Shown here one piece after another: positions 33,722-44,158 of a DNA stretch of 64,000 nt. The translations under genes and the position numbers were made by a program. The stretch is from Nemania diffusa (Eukaryota; Ascomycota; Sordariomycetes; Xylariales; Xylariaceae): NCBI GenBank assembly GCA_038501195.1, contig JBBPUQ010000009.1:1860001-1924000 (forward strand), given 5' to 3'. How positions within the stretch are numbered: the stretch's first letter is position 1; the number at the start of each line of letters is the position of its first letter. Under the pieces are notes generated by a model. That model searched no databases, had not been told where the DNA came from, and saw only the letters and a program-made list of their open reading frames with translations.

Positions 33722-34945
33722 TCACGGTTTGGGTTTCTTCGGCCTCCTCCGGGTCGTATCGCTCGGGCCTGGCATCCTCGTCGAGACTTTATGATCACTG
33801 CTTGATTTTGGCAACGGTTTACTTGATCTTGAACTCGGGCCTGTACGGCTAGAGTTCTTGTCAGCATGTTGGCCAGTCAGATCGGAGACACCGGACTCAG
33901 CGCGAAAGTTCCGGTCTTCCAGCGTATACACGCTCGTGCTGTTTCTGAGATCTCGGATACCTTCAAACTGGCCCGACTGTGCGGGGACGGCATCGCCGCC
34001 CATCCCGTACTGCGCCAGCATTGCGTTGTGCTCCCGCAGCGCCAGCGCCATGCGATGTTTCTGAAGGACCGCCCTAACGTCAATGCCAGCCCTCGCCATC
34101 TCCGGCCGGGCCTCGACATACTTACGCGTGAAATCGACGAAGAACTTCTCGCCGAGGAACGTGGGCAGGAAGCGCGGGTTGATGTGCGCGCGCCGGGACG
34201 CGAGGAGATCGAGGGCGAAAAATATATCCTGCGCGATGATCGCGAGCGCGCGCTCGTCGCCGCGCGCCGTGTTCTCCAGGTACCCGGCGGCCACGTTGTC
34301 TAGCTGGCTGGCTACGGACAAGATTGTGGCATTGCTAATATTCGAGCGGACGCGCTCTAGGCCCTCGAACCCATAGTCTACGTACTTGATGCGTACTCGG
34401 CGGGTGCTGCCGTCGCGCATCGATACGCCGATGGAATCTATGTACGCCTTGTGCCCCTGCGTCACCGCCCATGTCTTAACGTTGTTTTTACACTCCTGCG
34501 GGCAGATGATCGAGATTCTAGTGGCCTGGCGCCGAGTGAGGCCATGATCTATCAGAGCGGCGAGGCCGCAGATGGCATACGGGACGTGCTCTAGTGTTTC
34601 GTGTACGAGGTTGAAGAGCTCCTTGAGCTCCTCGCGGGTCATGTTGGTTTCCAACCATTGTGAGCCCGAATCCCTAGTGGGTCGACCTTGCGCCCGGATG
34701 CGCGGACGCGGTTCTAACTGGACCGGCGTCGACGTCGTAGTAAGACCTGGTGTGCGGTGAGGCCTGTGAGAATGTGACTGCGGGTAGTTAGCGGCATCTA
34801 AAACCTTTCCGGGTCGGGGCTCCGAATTCTGTTTGGCCATACTATAACCAGCTTTACGACCAGATGGCCTAGTAGGGCCTGGGCGATTCCAAGGGCGGAA
34901 GATCCCAAAGAAAGATTTGAATATACTAAAAAGGTTTCGTGTCAT
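33722..34945 (-). CDS. conserved-looking fungal protein of unknown function
   Basis: Single-exon frame. The ATG at 34945 (MTRNLFSIFKSFFG) gives 407 residues. I do not recognise a named family. The N-terminal about 100 and C-terminal about 90 residues are basic and disordered (end TRRRPKKPKP). The middle, from EELKELFNLVHETLEHVPYA, looks folded: ICGLAALIDHGLTRRQATRI resembles the start of a nucleotidyltransferase-like fold, followed by SIICPQECKNNVKTWAVTQG and FALDLLASRRAHINPRFLPT. This last feature recalls substrate-dependent nucleotidyltransferase proteins, but key acidic residues are not clear. Function not assigned. Confidence 0.7.
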   Translation of the reverse strand: MTRNLFSIFKSFFGIFRPWNRPGPTRPSGRKAGYSMAKQNSEPRPGKVLDAANYPQSHSHRPHRTPGLTTTSTPVQLEPRPRIRAQGRPTRDSGSQWLETNMTREELKELFNLVHETLEHVPYAICGLAALIDHGLTRRQATRISIICPQECKNNVKTWAVTQGHKAYIDSIGVSMRDGSTRRVRIKYVDYGFEGLERVRSNISNATILSVASQLDNVAAGYLENTARGDERALAIIAQDIFFALDLLASRRAHINPRFLPTFLGEKFFVDFTRKYVEARPEMARAGIDVRAVLQKHRMALALREHNAMLAQYGMGGDAVPAQSGQFEGIRDLRNSTSVYTLEDRNFRAESGVSDLTGQHADKNSSRTGPSSRSSKPLPKSSSDHKVSTRMPGPSDTTRRRPKKPKP

Positions 34946-35723
34946 CTGAGCACGCAGGAGATTTTGTGACAAATCTCCAGAACATTTCCTCTCAAAAACT
35001 TGGGCAAATTTTATACGCCTTGAGGAATGATATCATATTAATATGATAATTTAACTTAAACAGTGAGACTCGAAGACGCCTTGGCTGTATGAGACAGCTC
35101 TTTGCTCTGTGTCTAACACTGTCATTGTCCCATCGCCTGCGTTAAACAGCAAAAGTCTTTCACTGAAATACAGCTTTGTCGTACAATGCATTGTATATCG
35201 TGTTCAAAACGCAGCTATGGCTACGAATCAATCAGCAGTACTAAATAGTGCATCAGCGGACAGTGTAGATATACCTAACGCGACCAGTTGCCGTCGACAA
35301 TAGGCTAGATATAATAACTTTATCTTCCCTAATCATCGCCGCAACGATTTAAGCTTTAACGAAACTGATGACAACGGGCGAGTCTTCCGGGGTCTTAAAT
35401 AAACTTGTAAATATTTTAATGACACGCCCATTACCTTACCCTCATGACGTAGAGGTCTTTTGGTGCTAGCTGAATCGGATTTAACAAACGAATCAAGGCT
35501 GCTATCGAGGCGAAAGAAAAGGGTTTCGACTGTTGATATTTCGCTCCATTGTAGCTTTGGCCGAACTACACAGCAAGAGATAGTCAGGTCAGATGTCGAG
35601 GGTATTAGCTTGAAAGCAAGTCATCATTGCCCTTAAGACCGGGTTCCGCTAGCCCATTCCAACGCCTATGATACATAACCACCGGCCTAAGGTCGTGATA
35701 TGATTACTCTAGCCCGTGCACGC
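34946..35723. other. intergenic with hairpin-type short repeat
   Basis: No gene. It carries the sequence AGCTTTGTCGTACAATG at 35172-35188, which recurs exactly at 42008-42024. Confidence 0.55.
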
Positions 35724-36897
35724 TCACAGCTCCTCATCATCCTCATCCATGTGGTCGCCGTTTGCCTGGCCATTAGCCACAGCATCTCTTTTTGGCATTG
35801 TAGCCTCCTTGTCTATCATCTGCCGAGACACGGATACAATATTATCCTCAATCAGCTGTTGGCCAACATCTTCCAAGTGCTTCTTCGGGTCGAGTTTGCC
35901 AACGTAGCGAGTCTTGAGTTGGTCCTTAGTCAACTCAGTCTCTTCCTTGACTCTCTTCTCGTATCCATCGGCCAGTGTGACCAGTCTCTTGAACCGATCT
36001 TTATTACGCTCGCCTTCGTGACGGAAGTCTTCCATCTGCAAAGCCTCGGTCCATACGTGTTTATGGAGGTTCATGAGCATGTTCTCTTCTAAGGCGGTCT
36101 TCCTATAATTGATTCCGATCGAATAGTAATGTCGGTTGAGCCCGTGGATGAGAGCTTGTATGGAGGGTTTGTTGAGATGACCTAAGTTAGATGTGCTCTG
36201 TCTGGGCTCTTGCCCTAGCATCAGAGACTGTGGGTTAATGAGTCGGAAGGCGTCGATCACCACCTTGCCCTTGACAGACTGTATAGGATCGACAACAACG
36301 GCGACCGCGCGGGGGGTCAATTGCTCAAAGGACTGTTGGGTGTTGATATCAACCGACGAGAGCCAACAACCGAAGCCAGGGTGGGAGTGGTACCAGCCGA
36401 CTACTGATTCGGGCCTGAATATACAAGTCAGAATACGATCAACCCGTGCCTGCGTAGAAACAACCCTCTCTTACCTTCCAGTCTGTGTTAACATATCCAT
36501 CATCTTCTGCTGGAAAACAGGGTCCACAGCCTCGACACTGACACCAGTACCGCTTTGGGGCATCGCAAACACATCCACCACGCGGACTGTGAAGTCGTCG
36601 ACGAATTCGCCCAACATCAGACCCATGACCTCCATGGGGACACCAGCTCGACCATGCCGTAACATCTTCAACAGGGCTAGGGAAGAGATGTAGACCGTCT
36701 CCGAATTATCGATGAGGTTCTGGTTGTCCTATTCACACTCGCACGTCAGTTCGCTAGTTCATTGGCACGGCCGGACTATCGCCACTAGTTCTCGAGCTCC
36801 ATATCGAGGGTTAGGGAATGTCGCATACCGATCCAGGAGCTGCCCCAAGGCCACCCATGCCTGAGGCACCCGCGAGCATGCGGTTTAACCGGTCCAT
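35724..36897 (-). CDS. rpn11: 26S proteasome regulatory subunit RPN11
   Basis: JAMM-type deubiquitinase of the proteasome lid, which removes ubiquitin chains from substrates during degradation. Exons 36897-36829, 36728-36475 and 36414-35724 give 337 residues. The start [20 protein letters not shown], then [20 protein letters not shown] and [20 protein letters not shown], are near-invariant. The zinc site is intact: His117 and His119 in [16 protein letters not shown], with Asp130 and the upstream Glu of the MEVMG motif. The C-terminal part [20 protein letters not shown] matches orthologues. Introns of 100 and 60 bases have GT-AG ends. Confidence 0.97.
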
Positions 36898-37745
36898 GTT
36901 GACAGATGGGTGGGATATCTTCTGGGTATCGAAGGTCGCAATATGTCGAGCTATAAGCGCTAGTAGAGGTGCTAGAAGGGGTGATTGTATGGGACGTTTT
37001 GCGTGGGAAACGAGAATGAGTTGTAAGTAGGAAGCGAGGACTGTCTGTTTTTGATCTGAAGCTTGTGTGGTGAGGCAGATAATGTGAACCGTTAGGAAAG
37101 TGTAATCAGCTATGCTGCCCACCTAGGTAAGTACCTACTTTATGTGGAGGGAGCTTGACGTGACGAAACCCAGATCTGCCTGCAGGCGGGAACCAGAGAT
37201 TCAGCTTACTTAATAGACGCCTCTAAAGTACCAAGGTACAGAGTAGGTAGCTTAGCGGGGATACATGTAATTATCCCTCTCTCAATTCTTTCCTATTTGC
37301 AATTATCCCTTTGGGTGCCGTTTCACCTCCAGGACATAGAAAGTGGAGATTGTAACATGTATATTAGAATATAGTACTGTTTACGTAACTAACAGGAAAG
37401 GATCCGAGTGGTTAGAACTACTCGGATAGTTATATTATTGGTTAGATCAGCTATATAGTACGCCTCGATATTACGTTATTTATGTCACTTATTCCACTTT
37501 TTATGTCCTGGAGGTGAAACGGCACCCAAAGGGATAGTATATTATTTATGTATGCAGACTACCTAGGTGGGTATCCAGCTAGATGTACCTTTCTTATCTT
37601 ATCGCTAGACTACCTAATCCTGGTCATATTTTTCTATTGCGACAGTGTAGCTCAGTATTTCCGAACTACTTTCAAGCTGTGATCCTACAGCTCGACGTTA
37701 CGGTCTTGCGGACATTGGGATCCTTTCGCACTGCGTCTGGCCGCC
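36898..37745. other. divergent spacer RPN11/ROK1 with a MITE insertion
   Basis: Besides the element at 37306-37534 it has CCTAGGTA words at about 37121 and 37561. It is the shared promoter region of rpn11 and rok1. Confidence 0.6.
37306..37534. mobile_element. MITE-like element with about 40-bp terminal inverted repeats
   Basis: The two ends are near-perfect reverse complements. The left end begins TCCCTTTGGGTGCCGTTTCA and continues through CCTCCAGGACATAGAAAGTGG; the right end is its mirror with a single central change. TA flanks each end (37304-37305 and 37535-37536), as expected for Tc1/mariner-type target duplication. The 229-base body has no coding frame. An internal palindrome (ATCCGAGT...ACTCGGAT near 37400-37426) is present. 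It is non-autonomous, and no transposase is in the window. Confidence 0.85.
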
Positions 37746-39827
37746 ATGGACGTCCTCAAAATTCTGTCCCGTGGGGCCAAAAAGTCTTCCAACAAACCCC
37801 TCGAATTGAAGCCCGCTCCCAAAGTCCAAAATCCCCAGCTATACCACGACAAGGGAGTAAAGCGGAAGAGAAACGAGGAAGAAGATCAATTTGGCCGAGA
37901 GCGGGACGACGTCGAGGATCCCTTGCTCGACTTCTTTGCCAACCGAGAATCCAAGGAACTCAAGCCTGCTGCGCAACCAAAGGCGATTCTAGAATCACCC
38001 AACGCGAAATCTAAACCTGAGCCTTCGCTTCTCGACGAAGACGAGGTGCGGCAAATCCTACGATCGCATCGCCTCAAGTTTACGATACTCTCGAACCACG
38101 AAGATCAGAGGGCCAAGATTACAAAATCAAAGAAAAAGAAGAAGGAAGCGTCCAAAGTCAAAGCAAAGGATGCGAAAAAGTCCCTGTTTCCCCAGCCCTT
38201 GGTCTCCTTCACACAGCTGCGGACTACATGGAAATTATCGCCCCGATTAGAAGAGAACTTGTCACACCAAGGATATCGGATCCCAACAGAGGTGCAGTTA
38301 GGATCCCTTCCCCTTCTAATTCAGCCTGAGAAAGCAGTGCCTGCCACAGCAGCCTCCGAGTTGGGCATCGAACCGGGCGATGGCATTCATTTTGTTGCTG
38401 TGGCCCCTACAGGAAGTGGAAAGACCTTGGCGTTTTTGATTCCAGCTATCAACGACGTACTACGGCGTAGGGCCGAGATCACAAAAGACCGCGTTCTGGA
38501 AACAATTGTCGTTGTTCCTACAAGAGAGCTAGCTGAGCAAATTGCCAATGAGGGGCGAAAACTCACAAAAAACACTGGGGTTAAGGTTGTAATGATGAAG
38601 AAGGGGATGAAAATCGCAGCCGAAGGCCAGGCAAAAGTTAATGATGATATCGATGAGTCAAGCTCGGAAAGCGACGACAACAAGAGCGCCGACGAGAGTG
38701 ACCTTGATGAAAACGATGAATCAAAGCAAACAGCTCTCACGAAAGCCGATATTCTTATTACAACACCTCTCTTGCTAGGGAACTTTCTAAGGTCTAGAAC
38801 CCTACCAACCGTCCGATCGTTAATCCTAGACGAGGGAGACGTTCTTCTCGAGCAGCGGTTTCTAGAACAAACGCTACAAATATGGTCCGCCTGTGTTAAT
38901 CCTTCTCTGCGTTTGAGATGCTTTTCTGCCACTGTGGGCGCGCACATTGAAGAGTTGATATCAAATCAGCTGAGTGCACGGGATTCTAGCGATCGTACTA
39001 TTCCTCTTGTACGTCTTGTCGTGGGTTTGAAAGACACGGCTGTCCCGAGCATTAGCCATAAGCTAGTCTACTGCGCGACTGAACAAGGAAAACTATTCGC
39101 TTTGCGTCAAATACTGCACCCTCAATCGTCAAGTGCCTCGGTACCACACATGAACCTTCCAATACTTGTATTCACACAAACAATCGAACGTGCTACAGCC
39201 CTACATAGCGAACTAAAGTTTGATTTCCCAGTCGAAGCTGGTGGGCCATCGCGTATCGCTGCGCTTCATTCTTCCCTCTCCGACTCTGCGCGTTCGGATA
39301 TCGTCCGAAGGTTTAGGTCCGGCGAGATCTGGGCGCTGGTAACCACTGATATCCTCATGAGAGGCTTAGACTTCAGGGGTGTGTCCGGGGTTGTAAACTA
39401 CGATGTTCCCGCTTCAGCTGCGGCATATGTTCATCGCGTTGGGCGAACAGGCCGAGCGGGGGAACAAGGGATTGCCTGCACGTTCTATACGAACGATGAC
39501 GTCGCATATCTCAAAACTATTGCCAACGTCATATCCCAAAGCGAGAAGCAAGCTGGCAATACCAGTGAAGGGGGCGTACCTAAATGGCTTCTCGATTCGC
39601 TACCCAAAATCAGCAAAGAAGAAAAGAAGAAACTCAAGCAACATGGGATTGAGTCGCGCCGTGGAAACACGACTAAGATTACCACAAAGAGTGCGTGGGA
39701 AAGGCGGAAGGAGAACAACAAACGTGAAGCCATCACCAGTAGCAAAAAGCGAAAGTTACAGGGACTTCATGATGATACCCAAGAACAAAATAGCGAAGAC
39801 GACGAGTGGGGCGGCCTCGACGATTAA
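37746..39827 (+). CDS. rok1: DEAD-box ATP-dependent RNA helicase ROK1
   Basis: Nucleolar RNA helicase needed for 18S rRNA maturation (small-subunit processome). Single exon, 693 residues. The start MDVLKILSRGAKK is typical of ROK1. Motifs in order: Q-motif region ENLSHQGYRIPTEVQLGSLP, Walker A APTGSGKT (about residue 219), PTRELAEQI, motif II LILDEGDVLLE (about 361), SAT in CFSATVGAH, LPILVFTQT, TTDILMRGLDFRGV and HRVGRTGRAG. Motif II reads DEGD rather than DEAD. An acidic Ser/Asp/Glu insert lies at about residues 298-325, and both ends are Lys-rich. Otherwise full-length and intact. Confidence 0.92.
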   Translation: MDVLKILSRGAKKSSNKPLELKPAPKVQNPQLYHDKGVKRKRNEEEDQFGRERDDVEDPLLDFFANRESKELKPAAQPKAILESPNAKSKPEPSLLDEDEVRQILRSHRLKFTILSNHEDQRAKITKSKKKKKEASKVKAKDAKKSLFPQPLVSFTQLRTTWKLSPRLEENLSHQGYRIPTEVQLGSLPLLIQPEKAVPATAASELGIEPGDGIHFVAVAPTGSGKTLAFLIPAINDVLRRRAEITKDRVLETIVVVPTRELAEQIANEGRKLTKNTGVKVVMMKKGMKIAAEGQAKVNDDIDESSSESDDNKSADESDLDENDESKQTALTKADILITTPLLLGNFLRSRTLPTVRSLILDEGDVLLEQRFLEQTLQIWSACVNPSLRLRCFSATVGAHIEELISNQLSARDSSDRTIPLVRLVVGLKDTAVPSISHKLVYCATEQGKLFALRQILHPQSSSASVPHMNLPILVFTQTIERATALHSELKFDFPVEAGGPSRIAALHSSLSDSARSDIVRRFRSGEIWALVTTDILMRGLDFRGVSGVVNYDVPASAAAYVHRVGRTGRAGEQGIACTFYTNDDVAYLKTIANVISQSEKQAGNTSEGGVPKWLLDSLPKISKEEKKKLKQHGIESRRGNTTKITTKSAWERRKENNKREAITSSKKRKLQGLHDDTQEQNSEDDEWGGLDD

Positions 39828-40636
39828 GTTAGTACGGTCAATAAAGAATAGCTCAAGCTCTAATCCAGCGCTATCGTCCTTGAAACTAGCATTTGCTGTG
39901 AGGTGCCTTAACCCATTTTCTTAGACCCACCCATATCCCGAGACTATGGATCAAGTGCCACGATCTAGTATAGTCAGAATATGACGCTGACATAAATGTC
40001 TGTTATATAACGAGACAATCTCTCATATATAATGAAACTACCGTGGGAGTAGGAAAATACTCTAGCCAATACCGACGTTCATCGTGACTGATGCTAATCA
40101 ACGTTGCGGCAAGATGGCCGTTGACGGCTAACACCCCACCCTGTCAGGGGCTATATGCTAGTGCTCCGCACCAACAAGAACTATTCCTCAATATATAATA
40201 TCACTCTCGCAGACATACCGACCAGAGAACAATAGAACTTGATCAGGGTACAGCGTCTGGGTGTAACTTAGCAGGAGGCTAATAGGGGAGCGTTGGGTCG
40301 ACTCTCTCACTGTATTACTTCGAGTTCACAACACCAAATTTAACTTTACTTATTCTAAAATTCCGTGCTAGGTGAAGTATAAATTATCACGTGATAATTC
40401 AACCTTGCCCCTTGCTATTTGTTACGTACCCGAATAAGAGCTGCGATCCACATTTGAACCATAACGAAGTCGGTATGACTCATCTGATACCTAATCAACT
40501 AACCCAGTAGGTTGATCAGTTAAGAATAAGTAGTATTAACTGAACATATAGTACTGCTTATTTTCACCTTGTTGCGACTCAAACATGAGACTGGCATAAG
40601 AAATAAAAGGTACTATCTGTCATCTGATTATTCATT
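39828..40636. other. intergenic
   Basis: AT-rich spacer. An unsupported frame overlaps the 3' end of rok1. No gene seen. Confidence 0.6.
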
Positions 40637-41654
40637 ATGGCTGTAGACGATAGTGGCAAAGAACTAACTAGCAATATTCCTCCACTGTACCTAATCCCAT
40701 GGGATCCCGACTCACAAGAACATGTTGATCGTTTGAGACTACAGCGAATTGCATGTGGGTGGAAGGTTGAACAAGTAGAAATATGGCGGGATCCCCAGAG
40801 AAAAGGGGAAATCGGTCTCCATTGGGTGGTAAGTTCTCGAACACAACCTACCTAGTGCCTAGACCCGAAAATGCGCAACTCAGTAGTTGACAACTATAAC
40901 TATTACCTTCGTTCACTCATCGTCTATACCATGCCCTGAAACCAACCGATATCTCGTATCTCATAGATTGTAATGCGATATGTGTCACGTTCTAATAGAT
41001 GACAGGTTCTTCATCCGGATCATCCCGAAACTCTCTCGCGACTCGAGAAGCACTTTGGCGCCTATCCAAACGAAGTTGAGGCTCTCCAAGACACATGCAC
41101 GATGATTCTAGGTCGGCCCCATAAGCCTAACCTTCTTATTCCATCCTTCTTCCCTGTCGGTCATATAGCGCTTGATTCGGTCACTTCTGTACCTGAACTA
41201 GGGACAAGTCTCTCTGACGGCATATTGTCGCTCATGAACTTCTATATCTCAAAATCACTGCAGAGCCTAGGGCTCGGCGGGATTGCATTGAGCTATTGCG
41301 AAAAGTGAGTGAACCAGCTCGTGCGAGAACCCGGCATGCTGACGTTCCGTTAGAATGGCAAAGGAGGAGTTCGGCGCCAAGGCGATCACATTGGAGACGA
41401 TTTCGAACCACGAATGTCGGGCGGACAGTCCCCGGCTAATTGCTATGAAGCGACCGCCACCAAAGGTAGGTGGACACTTCGTTTAGGCTTCTTGCATGTG
41501 ACTAACAATCGATCTCAAGGTTACTAACCAAGATTGGTACTCGCGACGTGGCTATAGGGTTTATGGCTCGAAGGAGGTTGCTTGGTTTGATATCGATGAA
41601 ACTGGTAAAGAATGGGGTATTGGGTCTGTGTTTCTACGCAAAGACCTAATATAA
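40637..41654 (+). CDS. GNAT-family N-acetyltransferase
   Basis: Predicted acetyl-CoA-dependent N-acetyltransferase of a fungal-specific GNAT group, 245 residues. Exons 40637-40828, 41006-41304, 41354-41465 and 41520-41654; the joins keep frame and read HWVVLHPDHPETLSRLEKHF, LSYCEKMAKEEFGAKAITLE and PPPKVTNQDWYSRRGYRVYG. The acetyl-CoA loop is KSLQSLGLGGIAL followed by a helix. YSRRGYRVYGSKEVAWFDID at the end is the usual GNAT C-terminal beta segment. Substrate unknown. The 49- and 54-base introns are short but have good ends. Confidence 0.85.
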
Positions 41655-42178
41655 AAGCGTGAGATCACTTCCTAGAACATGTCAGATTTTATAAAAAGCG
41701 GCTCAAGCTTAAAAACACTTAATCAGTTGTCTTTTCTTAATGAGAAGTGTGTAGCAAAGGTAAGAATAAATAGATGTACCTGTGGTTGGTTGGAACAGCT
41801 AACCTAAGTGATGTAATTGCCTAGAGTAGAAGGTTGTGGCTTTGGCTATTCTGGATATAGTAGTTGCCGCTGACTACCTAGAGACCGAAACCTTGCACCT
41901 AGTAACTAAATCTTTAAAAACAACCTATCACTTTTAAAGATGTCTGCTCTGCTACTTATCATTTACCTACATCATTTGCCCGAGTATGTTTTCGCTTAAA
42001 AGAGCTTAGCTTTGTCGTACAATGGGATTGTACGAGGAAGGATCATAAGGGATAAACGAGTTCGATTTCCCTAGCAACCTTGCGGAGTATTTATTATTGT
42101 AACCACTACCTAAGGTCTAGAAAATGACCTACAACTTCTCTATTTTATAAATCTTACTTGCTCATCTAAAGTATCGAG
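41655..42178. other. intergenic with perfect short hairpin
   Basis: Contains TCGTACAAT-GGG-ATTGTACGA at 42015-42035, within a 17-base exact match to 35172-35188. No gene seen. Confidence 0.6.
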
Positions 42179-43105
42179 ATGGCCGAGTCTCCATTGTTAC
42201 CTCCATGTCCAGGTCCAAAGCTTCACGCCTTCAAGCACCAGAACGCCAAAATTCAATGGGGCCCAAGGCTTGATGAGAACCGTGTAGGCATGTCAGGTAC
42301 AGAAGGCTTCGTATTTAGCGTCAAGATCAAATCCAAAACATACGCTTTGAAAGTTGTAAGCTAAATTTTACAAAGCCACCCCATAGCTCTGGAATGTACT
42401 AGATAATAACACCTAAGGCGTAAATAGTTCAGATTTTTCGACCCCGAAGATGATCGCTTCTTCTGGGAATCTTATCTAGGCGACTCATATCCTATAGAAA
42501 AGGCCCTTTTATATACTGATCCTTTCTATGCCGAGTGTCGTGCCTTCGGTAGAATCCAGCAGGCTTATAACAACAGGGAGATCCACCACAAGCAAGTCCT
42601 TGCAGTGAAGTGCCACGGATATATGTTCCTTAGCAAACAGGATCAACTGAAGCTCGAAAAAAGAGGTTGCGATTTTGGAGCAGAGTTCCTCGATGACAAG
42701 CTTCTTCGAGCTTCAGGAGGTGATGGTCGCGTACGAGCCATCGTGAAAGATCTCGAACCCGATACTGGGCCTCTGGATGCAAAGAATATTCGGACCGCAT
42801 TTGCTCGCGTTCATGCCCTGAACGAGCTCGGGATATACAATCGAGATATACGTGCACAGAACTTTGTAAACTGTCGGCTTGTCGACTTTGGTCTGGCTTG
42901 GACTGAACCACACGCGATTCTCTCTGCCTTAGGCGAGCGCGGGATCACGGAGGAGAAGTTGGACTACAGAGTCACGTTTGATGAGATGATTGCGACCGAA
43001 AAGATCAAGACGAGGCTCAAGGTGTTTTCCTTGTCGAGAGATGACAAGAGATTACGTGTTCGGAACAAAACACACACTAACGGACTCGTACCTTCATCAT
43101 CATAG
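42179..43105 (+). CDS. kinetochore Sim4-complex FTA2-like, kinase-fold protein
   Basis: 284 residues from exons 42179-42355 and 42428-43105; the intron (72 bases, GTAAGC...AATAG) joins YALKVFRFFDPEDDRFFWES. Similar to fungal proteins annotated as kinetochore Sim4 complex subunit FTA2, a degenerate protein-kinase-like family. Kinase-like signs: GTEGFVFSVKIKSKTYALKV (glycine loop and Lys), IYNRDIRAQNFVNCRLVDFG (HRD- and DFG-like; the His of HRD is Asn). Many copies of this family are found in one genome and most probably do not act at kinetochores. Activity uncertain. Confidence 0.75.
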
Positions 43106-43744
43106 TATCACCCCAATAACCAGTCCCGTTATGTACTACTTTTATACGTTGAGAGGTCATGTAGCTAGCTTGCATGATGATGTTGGTGGTTGAGCTATTT
43201 ATATATGACCTCCTGGTCCCCCTGGAGGACCTAGATAGCCAGAAATCAATTGATCTTCATCTTGGGCTCCGTGTTACGCTCTTGTTCCTCGCTGTAGCAG
43301 GCTTCCTATTCACTTCGAGATTGAACCTCCTGACACAAATGTGCAGTGCTACTGGTAGTACGGTAGCTCATGGGTCTACACTGCCTAATTATATGAAATA
43401 GGCGATATATTGTACTAAAACAGGTGGCTCTAAGAACTTAGATTGAATAGCGAAATAAGGGGGAAAATGGGGACTAGTTACATAGGAAACCTTGATGTTT
43501 ATAAAGTATTTCTTTTTTCACCTGCGAGTTCTTACTCGTCCCGCTCCGATCACTTCTAGTTACGACTCCTCTGATCCTCCTGAGCCCATTTCCCATAATT
43601 CTCGTAGGTCTTGGCAGCGTGAATCCGCCAAGTTCATTACGTGACCTGCTCTAGTGTCTTATCCGTGGCTGTGGCATGTCTCCTGGTCCAGCCCCGTGCT
43701 TTGACATTAGCTCTCTGTCTGCTGAAGTTTGACGTGGTGCCTGA
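43106..43744. other. convergent intergenic
   Basis: No supported gene. The plus-strand frame 43174-43401 contains a hydrophobic stretch but no other sign of being real. Confidence 0.5.
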
Positions 43745-44158
43745 CTATAGAGTGTTTATCTCAATCTTCTCACCCAAGACGGCGGTACGAGTCTGACTCC
43801 TGTCGAGAAACCGTTCTTCGTCCGCAGCAACCGCGGCCGCAATATCAGGTTGCTGGACGTATTCGTAAAAGGCCTGGAAAGCTTCGGCATCCTTGAAGTC
43901 TATGGTTACGACAACGTCGTAGTCGAAGTCAGCCTGCGTGCCGAGGAAAACACTGGCGGGGTTTGAAGGATTCCGAGGCGTGTTACTGTCACTTGGAGCC
44001 GTGGTGCGATGGAGGTATCGTTGGGTGTGTAAAACCAAGAAGCGAGATCCGACAAGCTTACGGTATAGGGGTAGATGGGAGTTGTTATAGTAGTCCTTGA
44101 ACTGCTCCGGAGTTGTCCCGGGCTTGCGAGATAGGAAGACGAGGAGAGAATACGCCAT
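43745..44158 (-). CDS. EthD domain protein
   Basis: Single-exon 137-residue dimeric ferredoxin-like (EthD/Dabb-type) protein. It begins MAYSLLVFLSRKPGTTPEQF, then DYYNNSHLPLYRKLVG, the classic EthD opening (strand, K-x-G-x-T-x-E-x-F, H-x-P). The C-terminal half has the second repeat-like part VVVTIDFKDAEAFQAFYEYV and ends EERFLDRSQTRTAVLGEKIE. Family members act in polyketide tailoring or decarboxylation, or have no known function; no polyketide synthase is nearby. Confidence 0.88.
   Translation of the reverse strand: MAYSLLVFLSRKPGTTPEQFKDYYNNSHLPLYRKLVGSRFLVLHTQRYLHRTTAPSDSNTPRNPSNPASVFLGTQADFDYDVVVTIDFKDAEAFQAFYEYVQQPDIAAAVAADEERFLDRSQTRTAVLGEKIEINTL

Noticed and set aside
39403..39924. 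ORF overlapping the 3' end of ROK1 in another frame
   Set aside because: Lies over helicase motifs of the true frame and has no domain of its own.
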